Source: Candidatus Thalassolituus haligoni (GTDB lineage Bacteria > Pseudomonadota > Gammaproteobacteria > Pseudomonadales > Oceanobacteraceae). Taken from it: a stretch of 64,000 bases of DNA. Position 1 is the stretch's first letter, and each line of letters begins with the position of its first letter. Shown piece by piece: positions 35,257 through 43,779 of this stretch. The position numbers and the translations under genes are program-made. The notes beneath the pieces are model-generated. The model had not been told where the DNA came from, ran no database searches, and saw only the letters and a program-made list of their open reading frames with translations. The stretch lies in NCBI RefSeq assembly GCF_041222825.1, contig NZ_CP139482.1, positions 1,395,001-1,459,000 of the forward strand, read 5' to 3'.

Positions 35257-38241
35257 ATGAAACCGACACGAGTGTTGCTTACCGCAGCGTCAACGCTTTT
35301 CGTTTCTCAAGTGATGGCTGGTGAAGCCGTATTTTATATCACCGAAGACGGTGCATCCATGCGTGATGTAGCAGTCAGTGTTGATGGTCAAAAGCAATTG
35401 ATCGGTAAAACCGGTTTTGTCAGTTTCGATATCAACAGCGGCGCTCACAAAGTTGAATTGTCCAAATTTGGGGAATGGCTGGGTGACTTTGAGTTCAATA
35501 CCGATAGCGGCGATCAGAATGCCGAAATCCAGGTAGATGTTCTGGGTGGCGAAGCCCTCGAAGACGTACTCGTTTACACGCCGGGCCAGGACGAAACTCC
35601 AGCGCTGGGGCAGATTTCCGGTTATCTGCAATCGGAAGAAACCGGTGGCGCAGTGACTGGCGCAAGCATCTCGCTGGTTGGCACCGACCTGGCGGTTGTC
35701 ACCGATGAAGATGGTTTCTTCTCTTTTGAACTGCCACGTGGCAACTACGATGTCGCTATTGCCCACCCGAACTATGGTCAGCAGACCGTCAGTGGTGTGC
35801 GCGTGATGGCCAACGTCAACACCGGCGTTAACCTGACGCTGGGTATGTCTGGCAACGGCGTGATCGAAGAAGTGGTTGCGGTGGGTTCCTACATTCCATC
35901 GACGGCAACAGCTCAAGAGCGTGATTCATCAGCCGTGCTCGATTCCATTGGCTCAGAGCAAATGGCTCGCTTTGGTGATTCAAGTGCAGCATCTGCCCTC
36001 AAGCGCGTTGCGGGTGTCGCCGTTGCTGGCGGCCAGTTCGCTATTATTCGTGGTATGGCTGGTCGTTACATTTCTTCCACATTGAACGGTAGCCTGATGC
36101 CAAGTACCGATCCAATGCGTCGTGACGTGCCTCTGGATTTGTTCCCTTCTTCAGTACTGGGTGGCATTGATATTCAGAAAAGCTTCACGCCGGATCTTCC
36201 TGGAGACTCTACTGGTGGTGCGATCCGCATGACCACCAAGGGCATGCCCGAATTCACTGGTGGTAAGGCAAGCGTCAAGCTGGGCATGAACTCCCGTACA
36301 ACTTTCAGTGACGTTAACAGCTATGAAGGCGGTGGTACTGATTTTTTGGGTGTTGATGATGGTACCCGTGAGCAGCCGTCTTATGCCGACAGCTTCACCG
36401 ATGGTGGCTACAACGTACCTACTTTTATTACAACTGACGAACGTATCAAGTTGACACAGTCTTTTGATCATCAATATGGCGTTCAACAGGTGCAAGCGAA
36501 ACCAGATCGTGGCTTCGCTGTATCCTACGGGCATGTTGCTGAAGGGAATGACGCAACTCACGGTGTGTATGGTGCATTCAGTTACGGCGATGAGTGGACT
36601 GCACGTCACGATGCGCAAGTGAACGACCTGAGTGAAGTCGGCACTTATGAGCGTACCAAGCGTAATATTGATTTGGCAGGTTACTTCTATTACGGCATCG
36701 AGAATGCAGACTTGTTGCTTGAAAGCAAAACCGTTTTGCTGCGCAAGACTGACGATACGACCAAAGTGAGTCAGATCGTTGACGAAGGCAAGGATCAGGA
36801 GCTGAAATCAACCCTGCTGCAGTGGGTTGAACGCCAGTATCTGGGACAGCAATTTTCCGGTACGCATTACTTTAACCTACTGGGTGATGATACGGTTCAG
36901 TGGCGTGCAGGTATTGCCCAGACTTCTCGGTATGAACCAGATCGCCGTAGTTATACCTACGGTCGTGCAACGGGTACCAATAACGATTTTGCCTTCCAGG
37001 GAACGGTTGAACGTCGTTACTCTGATCTGACTGAAACAACGGTTGATCTTGGTTCCGATATCACCAGTGAAATCATGCTGAACGACCTTATGTTGAAAGC
37101 CAAGGCGGGTTTCAGTTACACCACCAAAAGCCGGGATGTAGAACTGGCGCGATATGCGAATCGTACTGTCAATGGTAACGCCGTTGATGCTACCGCAAGC
37201 CTGGATGATATCTTCAGCGATGCAAATGTTGATGATGGCGTAGTGACTTTTACGGGCACGACAGCTTCTACCGATAGCTATAATGCGGATGAAGACACTG
37301 TGGCGCTGTATGCCTCGGGCGAGCTGGATATGGATACCCTGTCCGTACTGGCAGGTCTGCGTTATGAAAGTATTTCTCAGGAACTCCGCTATCCGAACTC
37401 TGCCGACTCCTCCAATACGCTGGATGAAAGTTATGTGTTACCGGCGTTGTCTGCCAACTGGCGGGCAACGGAAGAAACGCAACTTCGAGCCAGTATTACC
37501 CAAACAATCTCTCGTCCGGGTATTACTGAGCGTTCAGAGTCTATTCAATACGATCCTGAAACCGATAAGCCGATGACCGGTAATCCTGATCTGGAAATTT
37601 CGGATATCACCAACCTGGATCTGCGTGGCGAATACTATTTTTCGGAAGAAGAAAGCGTCACCGTTGCCTTGTTTTATAAGGATGTAACCAACCCTATTGA
37701 GCGCTCAGTGGTTGATGGCGATGGCAGTGCGGCAACCGGTTACACCTATAACAATGTGCCTAGTGCAGAACTCTCCGGCCTTGAAATGGACTTCCGTATC
37801 AATGCGTTGGAAACGGATCTCTGGAGTGGCTTTGTTTCTGGCAACTTCGCTTATGTGGATTCTAATGTTGATCTGTCCGGTTCCGAAGCGGAGCGCCTTG
37901 AAGGTACTTCATCCCGGGAATTACAGGGGCAATCAAAATATCTCGGAAATCTGCAATTTGGTATTGACGAGCTGTCGACCGGTCAATCCCTGACTCTGCT
38001 GGTTAACTATTTTGACGATCGCATTTATGCGACCAGTCGTGGCGAGCTGGCGCCGATCATGGAAGACGGTCGTACCACCTTTGACATTGTGTATCGCTAC
38101 GATGTCAGCGAAACCCTGGCTGTCAAAGCCAAGGTTGCCAACATCACTGATGAAGCCGTGACGTATTCACGAGATGGCAAGGCAATCGAAAGTTATTACG
38201 TTGGTACCGACTTTAATGCTTCCGTCGAGTATCAATTCTGA
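35257..38241 (+). CDS. TonB-dependent outer-membrane receptor with N-terminal carboxypeptidase-regulatory-like domains
   Basis: 994 residues. A signal peptide (MKPTRVLLTAASTLFVSQVMA) is followed by two small beta domains. The second, about residues 130-200, reads ISGYLQSEETGGAV...VVTDEDGFFSFELPRGNYDVAI and is a clear carboxypeptidase-regulatory-like fold. A plug domain (KRVAGVAVAGGQFAIIRGMAGRY ... STGGAIRMTTKG) and a beta-barrel follow, ending in aromatic EYQF as expected for an outer-membrane barrel. IEEVVAVGSYIPS may be the TonB box. The ATG has AGGGGGC upstream. A Pho-box-like site precedes it; a lipoprotein gene and TonB2 cluster follow. The ligand is unknown. Confidence 0.93.
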   Translation: MKPTRVLLTAASTLFVSQVMAGEAVFYITEDGASMRDVAVSVDGQKQLIGKTGFVSFDINSGAHKVELSKFGEWLGDFEFNTDSGDQNAEIQVDVLGGEALEDVLVYTPGQDETPALGQISGYLQSEETGGAVTGASISLVGTDLAVVTDEDGFFSFELPRGNYDVAIAHPNYGQQTVSGVRVMANVNTGVNLTLGMSGNGVIEEVVAVGSYIPSTATAQERDSSAVLDSIGSEQMARFGDSSAASALKRVAGVAVAGGQFAIIRGMAGRYISSTLNGSLMPSTDPMRRDVPLDLFPSSVLGGIDIQKSFTPDLPGDSTGGAIRMTTKGMPEFTGGKASVKLGMNSRTTFSDVNSYEGGGTDFLGVDDGTREQPSYADSFTDGGYNVPTFITTDERIKLTQSFDHQYGVQQVQAKPDRGFAVSYGHVAEGNDATHGVYGAFSYGDEWTARHDAQVNDLSEVGTYERTKRNIDLAGYFYYGIENADLLLESKTVLLRKTDDTTKVSQIVDEGKDQELKSTLLQWVERQYLGQQFSGTHYFNLLGDDTVQWRAGIAQTSRYEPDRRSYTYGRATGTNNDFAFQGTVERRYSDLTETTVDLGSDITSEIMLNDLMLKAKAGFSYTTKSRDVELARYANRTVNGNAVDATASLDDIFSDANVDDGVVTFTGTTASTDSYNADEDTVALYASGELDMDTLSVLAGLRYESISQELRYPNSADSSNTLDESYVLPALSANWRATEETQLRASITQTISRPGITERSESIQYDPETDKPMTGNPDLEISDITNLDLRGEYYFSEEESVTVALFYKDVTNPIERSVVDGDGSAATGYTYNNVPSAELSGLEMDFRINALETDLWSGFVSGNFAYVDSNVDLSGSEAERLEGTSSRELQGQSKYLGNLQFGIDELSTGQSLTLLVNYFDDRIYATSRGELAPIMEDGRTTFDIVYRYDVSETLAVKAKVANITDEAVTYSRDGKAIESYYVGTDFNASVEYQF

Positions 38242-38262
38242 TTTTTGTAATCGTAGTGACAT

Positions 38263-38290
38263 GAAAGTGCACGAGACTTTGTGCACTTTC
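38263..38290 (+). terminator. intergenic hairpin between receptor and lipoprotein genes
   Basis: GAAAGTGCAC (38263-38272) and GTGCACTTTC (38281-38290) form a perfect 10-bp stem with an 8-nt loop in the 82-bp gap. There is no T-run, so rather than full termination it may give partial termination or stabilise a processed mRNA. Confidence 0.6.
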
Positions 38291-38323
38291 TAAAGCAATC
38301 GTTCTTAAATTGAGGAAGATAGA

Positions 38324-39802
38324 ATGAATCTGAATAAAAATTACCTGGCAGTTGCTATTGTGGCAGCGACACTGGTTGGTTGTGGTAGTGACAGTGATAG
38401 TAATAGTAATAACGATGACACTCCAGTCTCAGAGACACCAACGTTCCTGGAATGTAACACTGCCGGTGATCAGTGTGTTGTCACTGGTACCATCAACGAA
38501 GACTTCACCATGACTGCGGATGTTCAGTATGTTCTGGACGGTCTGGTACGTGTTGGTCGTGGTAATACCTCTTTCACTGCAGCGTCTGATGTCACTGCAG
38601 CTCAGGCTGACGGCGTCACTCTGACCATCGAGCCAGGTACTGACGTTCGTGGTTCTGACGATGGCGTTCTGATCGTGACTCGTGGTAACAAGCTGATGGC
38701 TGAAGGCACCAAGGATGCGCCGATCACTTTCAGCTCTTTGACTGACGAAAACTTCGACGGTCTGGGAGAGTGGGGTGGTGTAATCATCCAGGGTCTGGCT
38801 CCTCAGTATGGCCAGGGTGGCACCGGGGCCTGTTTTGCTGACGGACCTGATGACACTACCGTTTATGACGAAACAGCCGTATGTAACGTACAGGGTGAAG
38901 GCGGCGACGGCGTAGGTTACTACGGTGGTAATATTCCAGCTGACAACAGCGGTGTGCTGAAATACGTTCGTATTGCTGAAGCCGGTAAAGTTGCTGGTCC
39001 AAACAATGAAGTGAACGGTCTGACCCTGATGGGTGTTGGTCACGGTACTACTATCGATTACGTACAGGTTCACAACAACCTGGATGACGGTATCGAGTGG
39101 TTCGGCGGTACTGTTAACGTAACTCACGTAGTTCTGACTGGTAACGACGACGACGATATCGATTTTGATACTGGCTACAAAGGCAACATTCAGTTCGCTA
39201 TCGTGCGCAAAAACCCTGATCTGACTACCCCTAGCGGTTCTAACGATCCACGTGGTATCGAAGCCAACTCCTCCGATGAAGAGTACGTTCCTGAGACTGA
39301 AGGCGCTCTGGCCAACATTACTCTGGTTGGTGCCAAAGTGACTGCTGGACAATACGGTATGCGTTTGCGTGGTGCTCTGACGACTCGTATCTACAACACT
39401 GCAGTTGTGAACTGGGAATCTTGTGTACGCGTAGATGACGCAGCGACGGGTACTGATGCTGGTACTATTGACAGCAACGTCACTCTGGTTAACGTTATCG
39501 GCGATTGTGCTCCAGATGGCTTCTACACCAAGCGCGCTGCTGATTCTGAAGTTGGTGTTGTTGGTGCTGTTGCCATTGACCTGACGGATGCGGCTGCTTT
39601 GACGGCAACGACTGAGTACACTGTCAGCTCTTGGGAACCTGTTGATAACGGTTCAGGTTTCGCTTTTGAAAACACCAACTATGTTGGCGCTGTTGCTCCT
39701 GGTACCGCTGCTGCTGATGCATGGTGGGCTGGCTGGGTAATCGATGGTTCTATGGATGGCATTGCTGATCAGGATGCTCCAGAAACAACTTTTGCTGAGT
39801 AA
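38324..39802 (+). CDS. surface lipoprotein with predicted parallel beta-helix
   Basis: 492 residues. The signal ends in a lipobox (TLVGC, Cys20), followed by a Ser/Asp/Asn-rich linker (GSDSDSNSNNDD) typical of outer-leaflet-exposed lipoproteins. The mature part is acidic, Gly/Asp/Asn-rich and repetitive (VTLTIEPGTDVRGSDDGVLI, ITFSSLTDENFDGLGEWGGV, NNLDDGIEWFGGTVNVTHVV, GNDDDDIDFDTGY), a right-handed beta-helix pattern. Six Cys occur in three close pairs after the lipid Cys. I know of no assigned function. It follows the TonB receptor by 82 bp and likely acts with it. Codon use is strongly biased, suggesting high expression. Confidence 0.85.
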   Translation: MNLNKNYLAVAIVAATLVGCGSDSDSNSNNDDTPVSETPTFLECNTAGDQCVVTGTINEDFTMTADVQYVLDGLVRVGRGNTSFTAASDVTAAQADGVTLTIEPGTDVRGSDDGVLIVTRGNKLMAEGTKDAPITFSSLTDENFDGLGEWGGVIIQGLAPQYGQGGTGACFADGPDDTTVYDETAVCNVQGEGGDGVGYYGGNIPADNSGVLKYVRIAEAGKVAGPNNEVNGLTLMGVGHGTTIDYVQVHNNLDDGIEWFGGTVNVTHVVLTGNDDDDIDFDTGYKGNIQFAIVRKNPDLTTPSGSNDPRGIEANSSDEEYVPETEGALANITLVGAKVTAGQYGMRLRGALTTRIYNTAVVNWESCVRVDDAATGTDAGTIDSNVTLVNVIGDCAPDGFYTKRAADSEVGVVGAVAIDLTDAAALTATTEYTVSSWEPVDNGSGFAFENTNYVGAVAPGTAAADAWWAGWVIDGSMDGIADQDAPETTFAE

Positions 39803-39845
39803 TCGAATGGACAGCCTCTTTGAATAAGGGGTGAGTTCTACAAAT

Positions 39846-39875
39846 AAAAACGGCGCCCTCGGGCGCCGTTTTTAT
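39846..39875 (+). terminator. strong rho-independent terminator after the lipoprotein gene
   Basis: AAAAACGGCGCCC (39846-39858), loop TC, GGGCGCCGTTTTT (39861-39873). A GC-rich stem with A- and T-tracts; it ends the receptor-lipoprotein transcript, so the TonB cluster needs its own promoter. Confidence 0.93.
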
Positions 39876-39951
39876 TGCTATTGCTAACGCGATTGTCATT
39901 TATGGATGTCATGATGGCTATCTATACAAGATATGTTGCAGAGTGTGAGCA

Positions 39952-39969
39952 ATGTAACAGAAATGTCAT
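39952..39969 (+). promoter_or_regulatory. Pho-box-like direct repeat upstream of the TonB2-type cluster
   Basis: ATGTAAC-AGAA-ATGTCAT has the 11-bp repeat spacing of a Pho box; the second repeat matches CTGTCAT at 6 of 7 and the first at 4 of 7. A weak -10 candidate TAGTGT starts 10 bp after the box, as in PhoB-dependent promoters, 65 bp before the DUF3450 start codon. It supports shared control with the receptor gene. Confidence 0.5.
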
Positions 39970-40049
39970 ATTGCTTGAGTAGTGTGCGCATTCAAATTGG
40001 GGAGTCTGTTTCTACAACAGGCATCACGGAGTCTATACGGGTAATACAT

Positions 40050-40814
40050 ATGCCAATGCAACTGCGAACTCGAAATATTCTGGCCGCAGCCATTCTCAGC
40101 GCCGGTGTTGTGTTTGGCGCAACTGCCGCCGATGTGAACACGGCGATCGATAAGGGTGTCAGCCGCGTTAATAGCGCACAGGCGTCTCAGCAAAAAATCG
40201 ATTCTATCGATAACAGCATTCGTGCTGCGGAGCGCGAGTATCGCGGTGTTGTCAAGGAAGTAGACGGTTTGAAGGTCTACGTCGAACAGCTCGACAAGCA
40301 GCTTGCGGCTCAGGACAACGAGCTGGCTGGTATCGAAGACAGTATTGAAAAAGTAACCCTGGTCGAGCGGCAGATTACACCATTGATGCTGCGCATGATC
40401 GATTCCATTGATCAGTTTGTCAAAGTCGATGTGCCTTTTCTGGTCGACGAACGTTCCAAGCGCGTAGAAGGTCTCAAGGCGCTGATGGGTCGTTCTGATG
40501 TAACGGTTGCGGAAAAATACCGCAAGGTCATGGAAGCCTATCAGGCTGAAATTGACTATGGCCGTACCATCGAGTCCTATCGTGGCACGCTGGATGGTCG
40601 CGAAGTGGATTTCTTGCGCGTTGGTCGTATTTCCCTGATGTATCAATCCCTTGATGGCAATGTTCTGGGTGTCTGGAACAGCGCTGCAAAACAGTGGGAA
40701 ATGCTTGAGCCATCCATGAAAAGCAAGCTGATGGCGGGTATCCGTATTGCGCGTGAGCAAGCTGCGCCAGATCTGATCAAAGTACCTGTTGCTGCACCTC
40801 AGGAGGCCAAATAA
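40050..40814 (+). CDS. DUF3450 periplasmic coiled-coil protein of the TonB2-type system
   Basis: 254 residues. A signal peptide (hydrophobic ILAAAILSAGVVFGATAA) precedes a long coiled coil (about 35-130) and an alpha/beta C-terminal part (GRTIESYRGTLDGREVDFLRVGRISLMYQSLDG), the layout of DUF3450. This family is found as the first gene of ExbB-ExbB-ExbD-TonB-TPR clusters in marine gammaproteobacteria and is thought to help the periplasmic arm of the large ExbB. Its stop overlaps the next start (TAATG). Start ATG 40050 or 40056 cannot be separated. Confidence 0.88.
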   Translation: MPMQLRTRNILAAAILSAGVVFGATAADVNTAIDKGVSRVNSAQASQQKIDSIDNSIRAAEREYRGVVKEVDGLKVYVEQLDKQLAAQDNELAGIEDSIEKVTLVERQITPLMLRMIDSIDQFVKVDVPFLVDERSKRVEGLKALMGRSDVTVAEKYRKVMEAYQAEIDYGRTIESYRGTLDGREVDFLRVGRISLMYQSLDGNVLGVWNSAAKQWEMLEPSMKSKLMAGIRIAREQAAPDLIKVPVAAPQEAK

Positions 40815-42184
40815 TGAATTTCAAGGCAATCGTACTCTCTGCCGTCATGGCTCTGGGTGTTAACACCGCTGTTGCTGCCGAGGCGGTCTCTGTTGATTCA
40901 CTGCTGAACTTGGTCAAGCAGGGTCAGGCACGTGATAACCAGGAGTTTAAAGAGCGCCTCAAGCGTTTCAATTCCGATAAGGTTACCCAGGAAAAGATGC
41001 TGGCGGACGCCAAGCGTGATCGCGACAACCTATTAAAAGACAGTGAGCGCAAAGAAGCTCAGTTTCAGGCTAACGAAACGACCGTGGCAGAAGCGCAAGA
41101 ACGTCTGACTAACCGCATGGGTTCTCTGAAGGAACTGTTTGGTGTTTTGCAGCAGGTGGCGGGCGACACCAAATCGGTGTTTGAAGGTTCTGTTGTCAGC
41201 TCTGAACTGCCTGGGCGTGATGTGTTTTTGCGTGATCTGATCATCACTGCCGGTTCTTCTTCCAAGTTGCCATCCATCGAACAACTTGAACAGTTGTGGT
41301 TCGAGATGCAGCGTGAAATGACTTATAGCGGTCGTATTTCCCAATACACTGCCGCTGTGGTTGTACCGACGGGTGAAACCACCCAAAAAGAAGTGATCCG
41401 TGTTGGTGGTTTTAACGTGGTATCTGATGGCAAGTACCTGAACTGGGATCTGGATTCAGGTCGTCTGGTTGAGCTGGACAAGCAACCGGGTGGGCGTTAC
41501 ACCGGCCCGGCTGCAGAGCTGGAAAGTGCTTCCGGTACGACGCTGACCAGTTTCTGGATTGACCCTTCCCGTGGTCAGTTGCTGAAAATTCTGGGTCAGT
41601 CACCTGAGCTGGGTGACCGTGTTGACCAGGGTGGTGTGGTTGGTTACATCATTATTGTTTTGGGTAGCATTGGTATCTTGCTGGCGGTTTGGCGCATGCT
41701 GGTGCTGATCGCTGAAGGTAGCCGTATTCGCAAGCAGATGGCGTCTGATACGCCGCGTGAAGACAACGCTCTGGGCCGCGTGATGGCAGTATTCCAAGCC
41801 AACAAGGACGCTGACATTGAAACGCTGGAATTGCATCTGGGCGAAGCCATTTCTGCTGAAGTGCCGAAGCTGACGCGGGCCATTGGCTGGATCAAGATTA
41901 TCTCGGTGGTTGCACCGCTGCTGGGCTTGCTGGGTACGGTAACCGGTATGATCGATGTGTTTGAAACCATGTCCCTGTTTGGTACCGGTGATCCAAAATT
42001 GATGGCTGGTGGTATTTCCCAGGCATTGGTAACGACGGTTCTGGGTCTTGTTGCTGCGATTCCTTGTGTGTTTTTGCACACCCTCACCAACAACCGCAGT
42101 CGCGAGTTGATGATGATTCTGGAAGAGCGAGCGACGGGTATTCTGGCTCGCCAGTCTGAACAACAACACGCTAAAGCGGCGTAG
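40814..42184 (+). CDS. large ExbB/TolQ-family protein with periplasmic N-terminal arm (TtpC-type)
   Basis: 456 residues. A signal or anchor (IVLSAVMALGVNTAVAAEA) leads into a coiled-coil periplasmic domain of about 240 residues. The C-terminal 180 residues form a MotA/TolQ/ExbB proton channel with helices near 277-297 (GYIIIVLGSIGILLAVWRML), 355-375 (IKIISVVAPLLGLLGTVTGM) and 395-415. This matches TtpC of the Vibrio TonB2 system, an ExbB paralogue needed besides the short ExbB. It overlaps DUF3450 by one base and precedes the short exbB by 5 nt, so the genes are co-transcribed. Confidence 0.92.
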   Translation: MNFKAIVLSAVMALGVNTAVAAEAVSVDSLLNLVKQGQARDNQEFKERLKRFNSDKVTQEKMLADAKRDRDNLLKDSERKEAQFQANETTVAEAQERLTNRMGSLKELFGVLQQVAGDTKSVFEGSVVSSELPGRDVFLRDLIITAGSSSKLPSIEQLEQLWFEMQREMTYSGRISQYTAAVVVPTGETTQKEVIRVGGFNVVSDGKYLNWDLDSGRLVELDKQPGGRYTGPAAELESASGTTLTSFWIDPSRGQLLKILGQSPELGDRVDQGGVVGYIIIVLGSIGILLAVWRMLVLIAEGSRIRKQMASDTPREDNALGRVMAVFQANKDADIETLELHLGEAISAEVPKLTRAIGWIKIISVVAPLLGLLGTVTGMIDVFETMSLFGTGDPKLMAGGISQALVTTVLGLVAAIPCVFLHTLTNNRSRELMMILEERATGILARQSEQQHAKAA

Positions 42185-42189
42185 TCATC

Positions 42190-42711
42190 ATGTTTGGTGA
42201 ACTGTACGAACCCGTTTACCTGTTCATGGAGCGTGGAGGCGATGTCCTCTACGCCATCTGTGGGCTGGTTTTTATTCTATGGTTGCTGGTTCTTGAGCGT
42301 GTTGGCTACTTCCTGTTCGTTTACCGCACGTCTGTAAAGACGGCATTGACCGAATGGGAGGCGCGTAACGAACGTCGCTCCTGGACAGCGCATCAGATTC
42401 GTCAGGATCTGATTGGTCAGCTGTCTTTTGAACTCTCTGCCAATATGAGCACCATCAAGATGTTGATCGGCCTGGCACCGCTGTTCGGATTGCTGGGTAC
42501 TGTCAGTGGCATGATTGAGGTATTCGATGTTATGGCGTTCCTGGGTAATGGTAGTCCCAAGGCCATGGCATCCGGTATCTCCAAGGCTACGATTCCGACC
42601 ATGGCTGGTATGGTTGGTGCTATTACCGGTGTGTTTGCCCAGTCCTTGCTGGATCGCTATATCAAGCGTGAAAAGATCCGCATAGAAGACAAGCTGACCT
42701 TCGATCACTAA
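42190..42711 (+). CDS. exbB: ExbB2-type proton channel protein
   Basis: 173 residues, the short ExbB form. Three membrane helices: about 17-36 (VLYAICGLVFILWLLVLERV), about 91-110 (TIKMLIGLAPLFGLLGTVSG) and about 135-153 (IPTMAGMVGAITGVFAQSLL). The motif APLFGLLGTVSGMIEVFDVMA is the family signature of the proton pathway. It works with ExbD to power TonB. It sits 5 nt after the large ExbB and 17 nt before exbD. Confidence 0.94.
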   Translation: MFGELYEPVYLFMERGGDVLYAICGLVFILWLLVLERVGYFLFVYRTSVKTALTEWEARNERRSWTAHQIRQDLIGQLSFELSANMSTIKMLIGLAPLFGLLGTVSGMIEVFDVMAFLGNGSPKAMASGISKATIPTMAGMVGAITGVFAQSLLDRYIKREKIRIEDKLTFDH

Positions 42712-42728
42712 TTCAAGAGAAGATTGCT

Positions 42729-43139
42729 ATGAGACGCGGTTTTTCAAATTTGACCCCACAGGCTGAAGAAGGCGAAATCGACATTACGCCGATGCTGGAC
42801 GTAGTGTTTATCATGCTGATCTTTTTCATCGTGACGGCTTCCTTTGTCAAGGAATCCGGTATCGAAGTGAATCGTCCTGATGCCAGTACTTCGACCGCCA
42901 AACCACGTGCGAATATCCTGATTGCCATCAATGATCTTGGTGAAATCTGGATTAACAAACGCCATGTCGATGAAAGCCAGGTACGGGCCAACATCGAACG
43001 TATGCATGCCGAAAACCCGCAGGGTACGGTGGTAATTCAGGCGGATGAGGAAGCTAAAACCAAGCAGTTGGTCGCCGTTATGGATGCTGCACGGGCCGCT
43101 GGGGTATATGACGTATCTCTGGCAACAGAGGAGCGCTAG
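42729..43139 (+). CDS. exbD: ExbD biopolymer transport protein
   Basis: 136 residues. One membrane helix (about 21-42) follows the signature EIDITPMLDVVFIMLIFFIV; Asp24 is at the position of the proton-carrying Asp25 of E. coli ExbD. The C-terminal periplasmic domain is complete. It stands between exbB and tonB, which starts 2 nt after its stop. Confidence 0.95.
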   Translation: MRRGFSNLTPQAEEGEIDITPMLDVVFIMLIFFIVTASFVKESGIEVNRPDASTSTAKPRANILIAINDLGEIWINKRHVDESQVRANIERMHAENPQGTVVIQADEEAKTKQLVAVMDAARAAGVYDVSLATEER

Positions 43140-43141
43140 CT

Positions 43142-43768
43142 ATGTTCCCAACCCTGCTACGCTTTGGTGCAGCCCTGGCCGTTGCAGCGGTTGCGACCTT
43201 TGCCGTTTTCTGGATGATGCAGAGCCTGATCAGTACTGGTGGCTCTGTACTCAACGAGAATGATTTTGGCCGCATCGAAAGCTTCGTCATGAGCAAGCCG
43301 GACGATGAGGTTCGAACCAAGGAACGCAAACCGCAAAAGCCGCCGGTGGCTGCAAAAGAGCCACCCAAGCCTGATATGCCAAAACCCCAGGTTGCCAAGG
43401 CATCCGCTGAGGGATTTGATGTGGGCGGGTTTGATATGGGGGCTGAACTGAATGTCGATGCCGGTTTGTCTGGTGGTTCTGGCGATGGTGATTTTTTGCC
43501 AATCGTTAAAGTCGCTCCTAACTATCCGCGTCGCGCCGCCCAGAAAGGCATCGAAGGATACGTCGTTGTGGAATTTACGGTGACGAGTCTGGGAACCGTG
43601 GTTGACCCTGTCGTCATTGAAGCGGCTCCGCCAAACATTTTCGACCGTGAAGCGCTGTCTGCTGTGAAGAAATTCAAGTACAAGCCAAAAGTGGAAAATG
43701 GGAAACCGGTAGAGGTAAAAGGTGTCCGCAATATTATTCGCTTTGAACTTGAGAAAAACGGCAGATAA
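43142..43768 (+). CDS. tonB: TonB protein (TonB2-type)
   Basis: 208 residues. An N-terminal membrane anchor (about 8-30), a Pro/Lys linker (KPQKPPVAAKEPPKPDMPKPQ, about 60-80), a Gly/Asp-rich spacer, and the C-terminal TonB domain of about 90 residues (KVAPNYPRRAAQKGIEGYV ... FDREALSAVKKFKYKP). It transmits proton-motive energy to an outer-membrane receptor, most plausibly the receptor encoded just upstream. The linker is short, as in TonB2 proteins. Confidence 0.95.
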   Translation: MFPTLLRFGAALAVAAVATFAVFWMMQSLISTGGSVLNENDFGRIESFVMSKPDDEVRTKERKPQKPPVAAKEPPKPDMPKPQVAKASAEGFDVGGFDMGAELNVDAGLSGGSGDGDFLPIVKVAPNYPRRAAQKGIEGYVVVEFTVTSLGTVVDPVVIEAAPPNIFDREALSAVKKFKYKPKVENGKPVEVKGVRNIIRFELEKNGR

Positions 43769-43779
43769 CCGGAGGTAGC

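Noticed and set aside
38429..39352. 307-codon antisense ORF opposite the lipoprotein gene
   Set aside because: It mirrors a gene with strongly biased codon use; no domain, no ribosome binding site.
39966..40760. 264-codon antisense ORF opposite the DUF3450 gene
   Set aside because: Shadow of a well-supported gene; composition (His/Arg/Asn-rich) is not protein-like.
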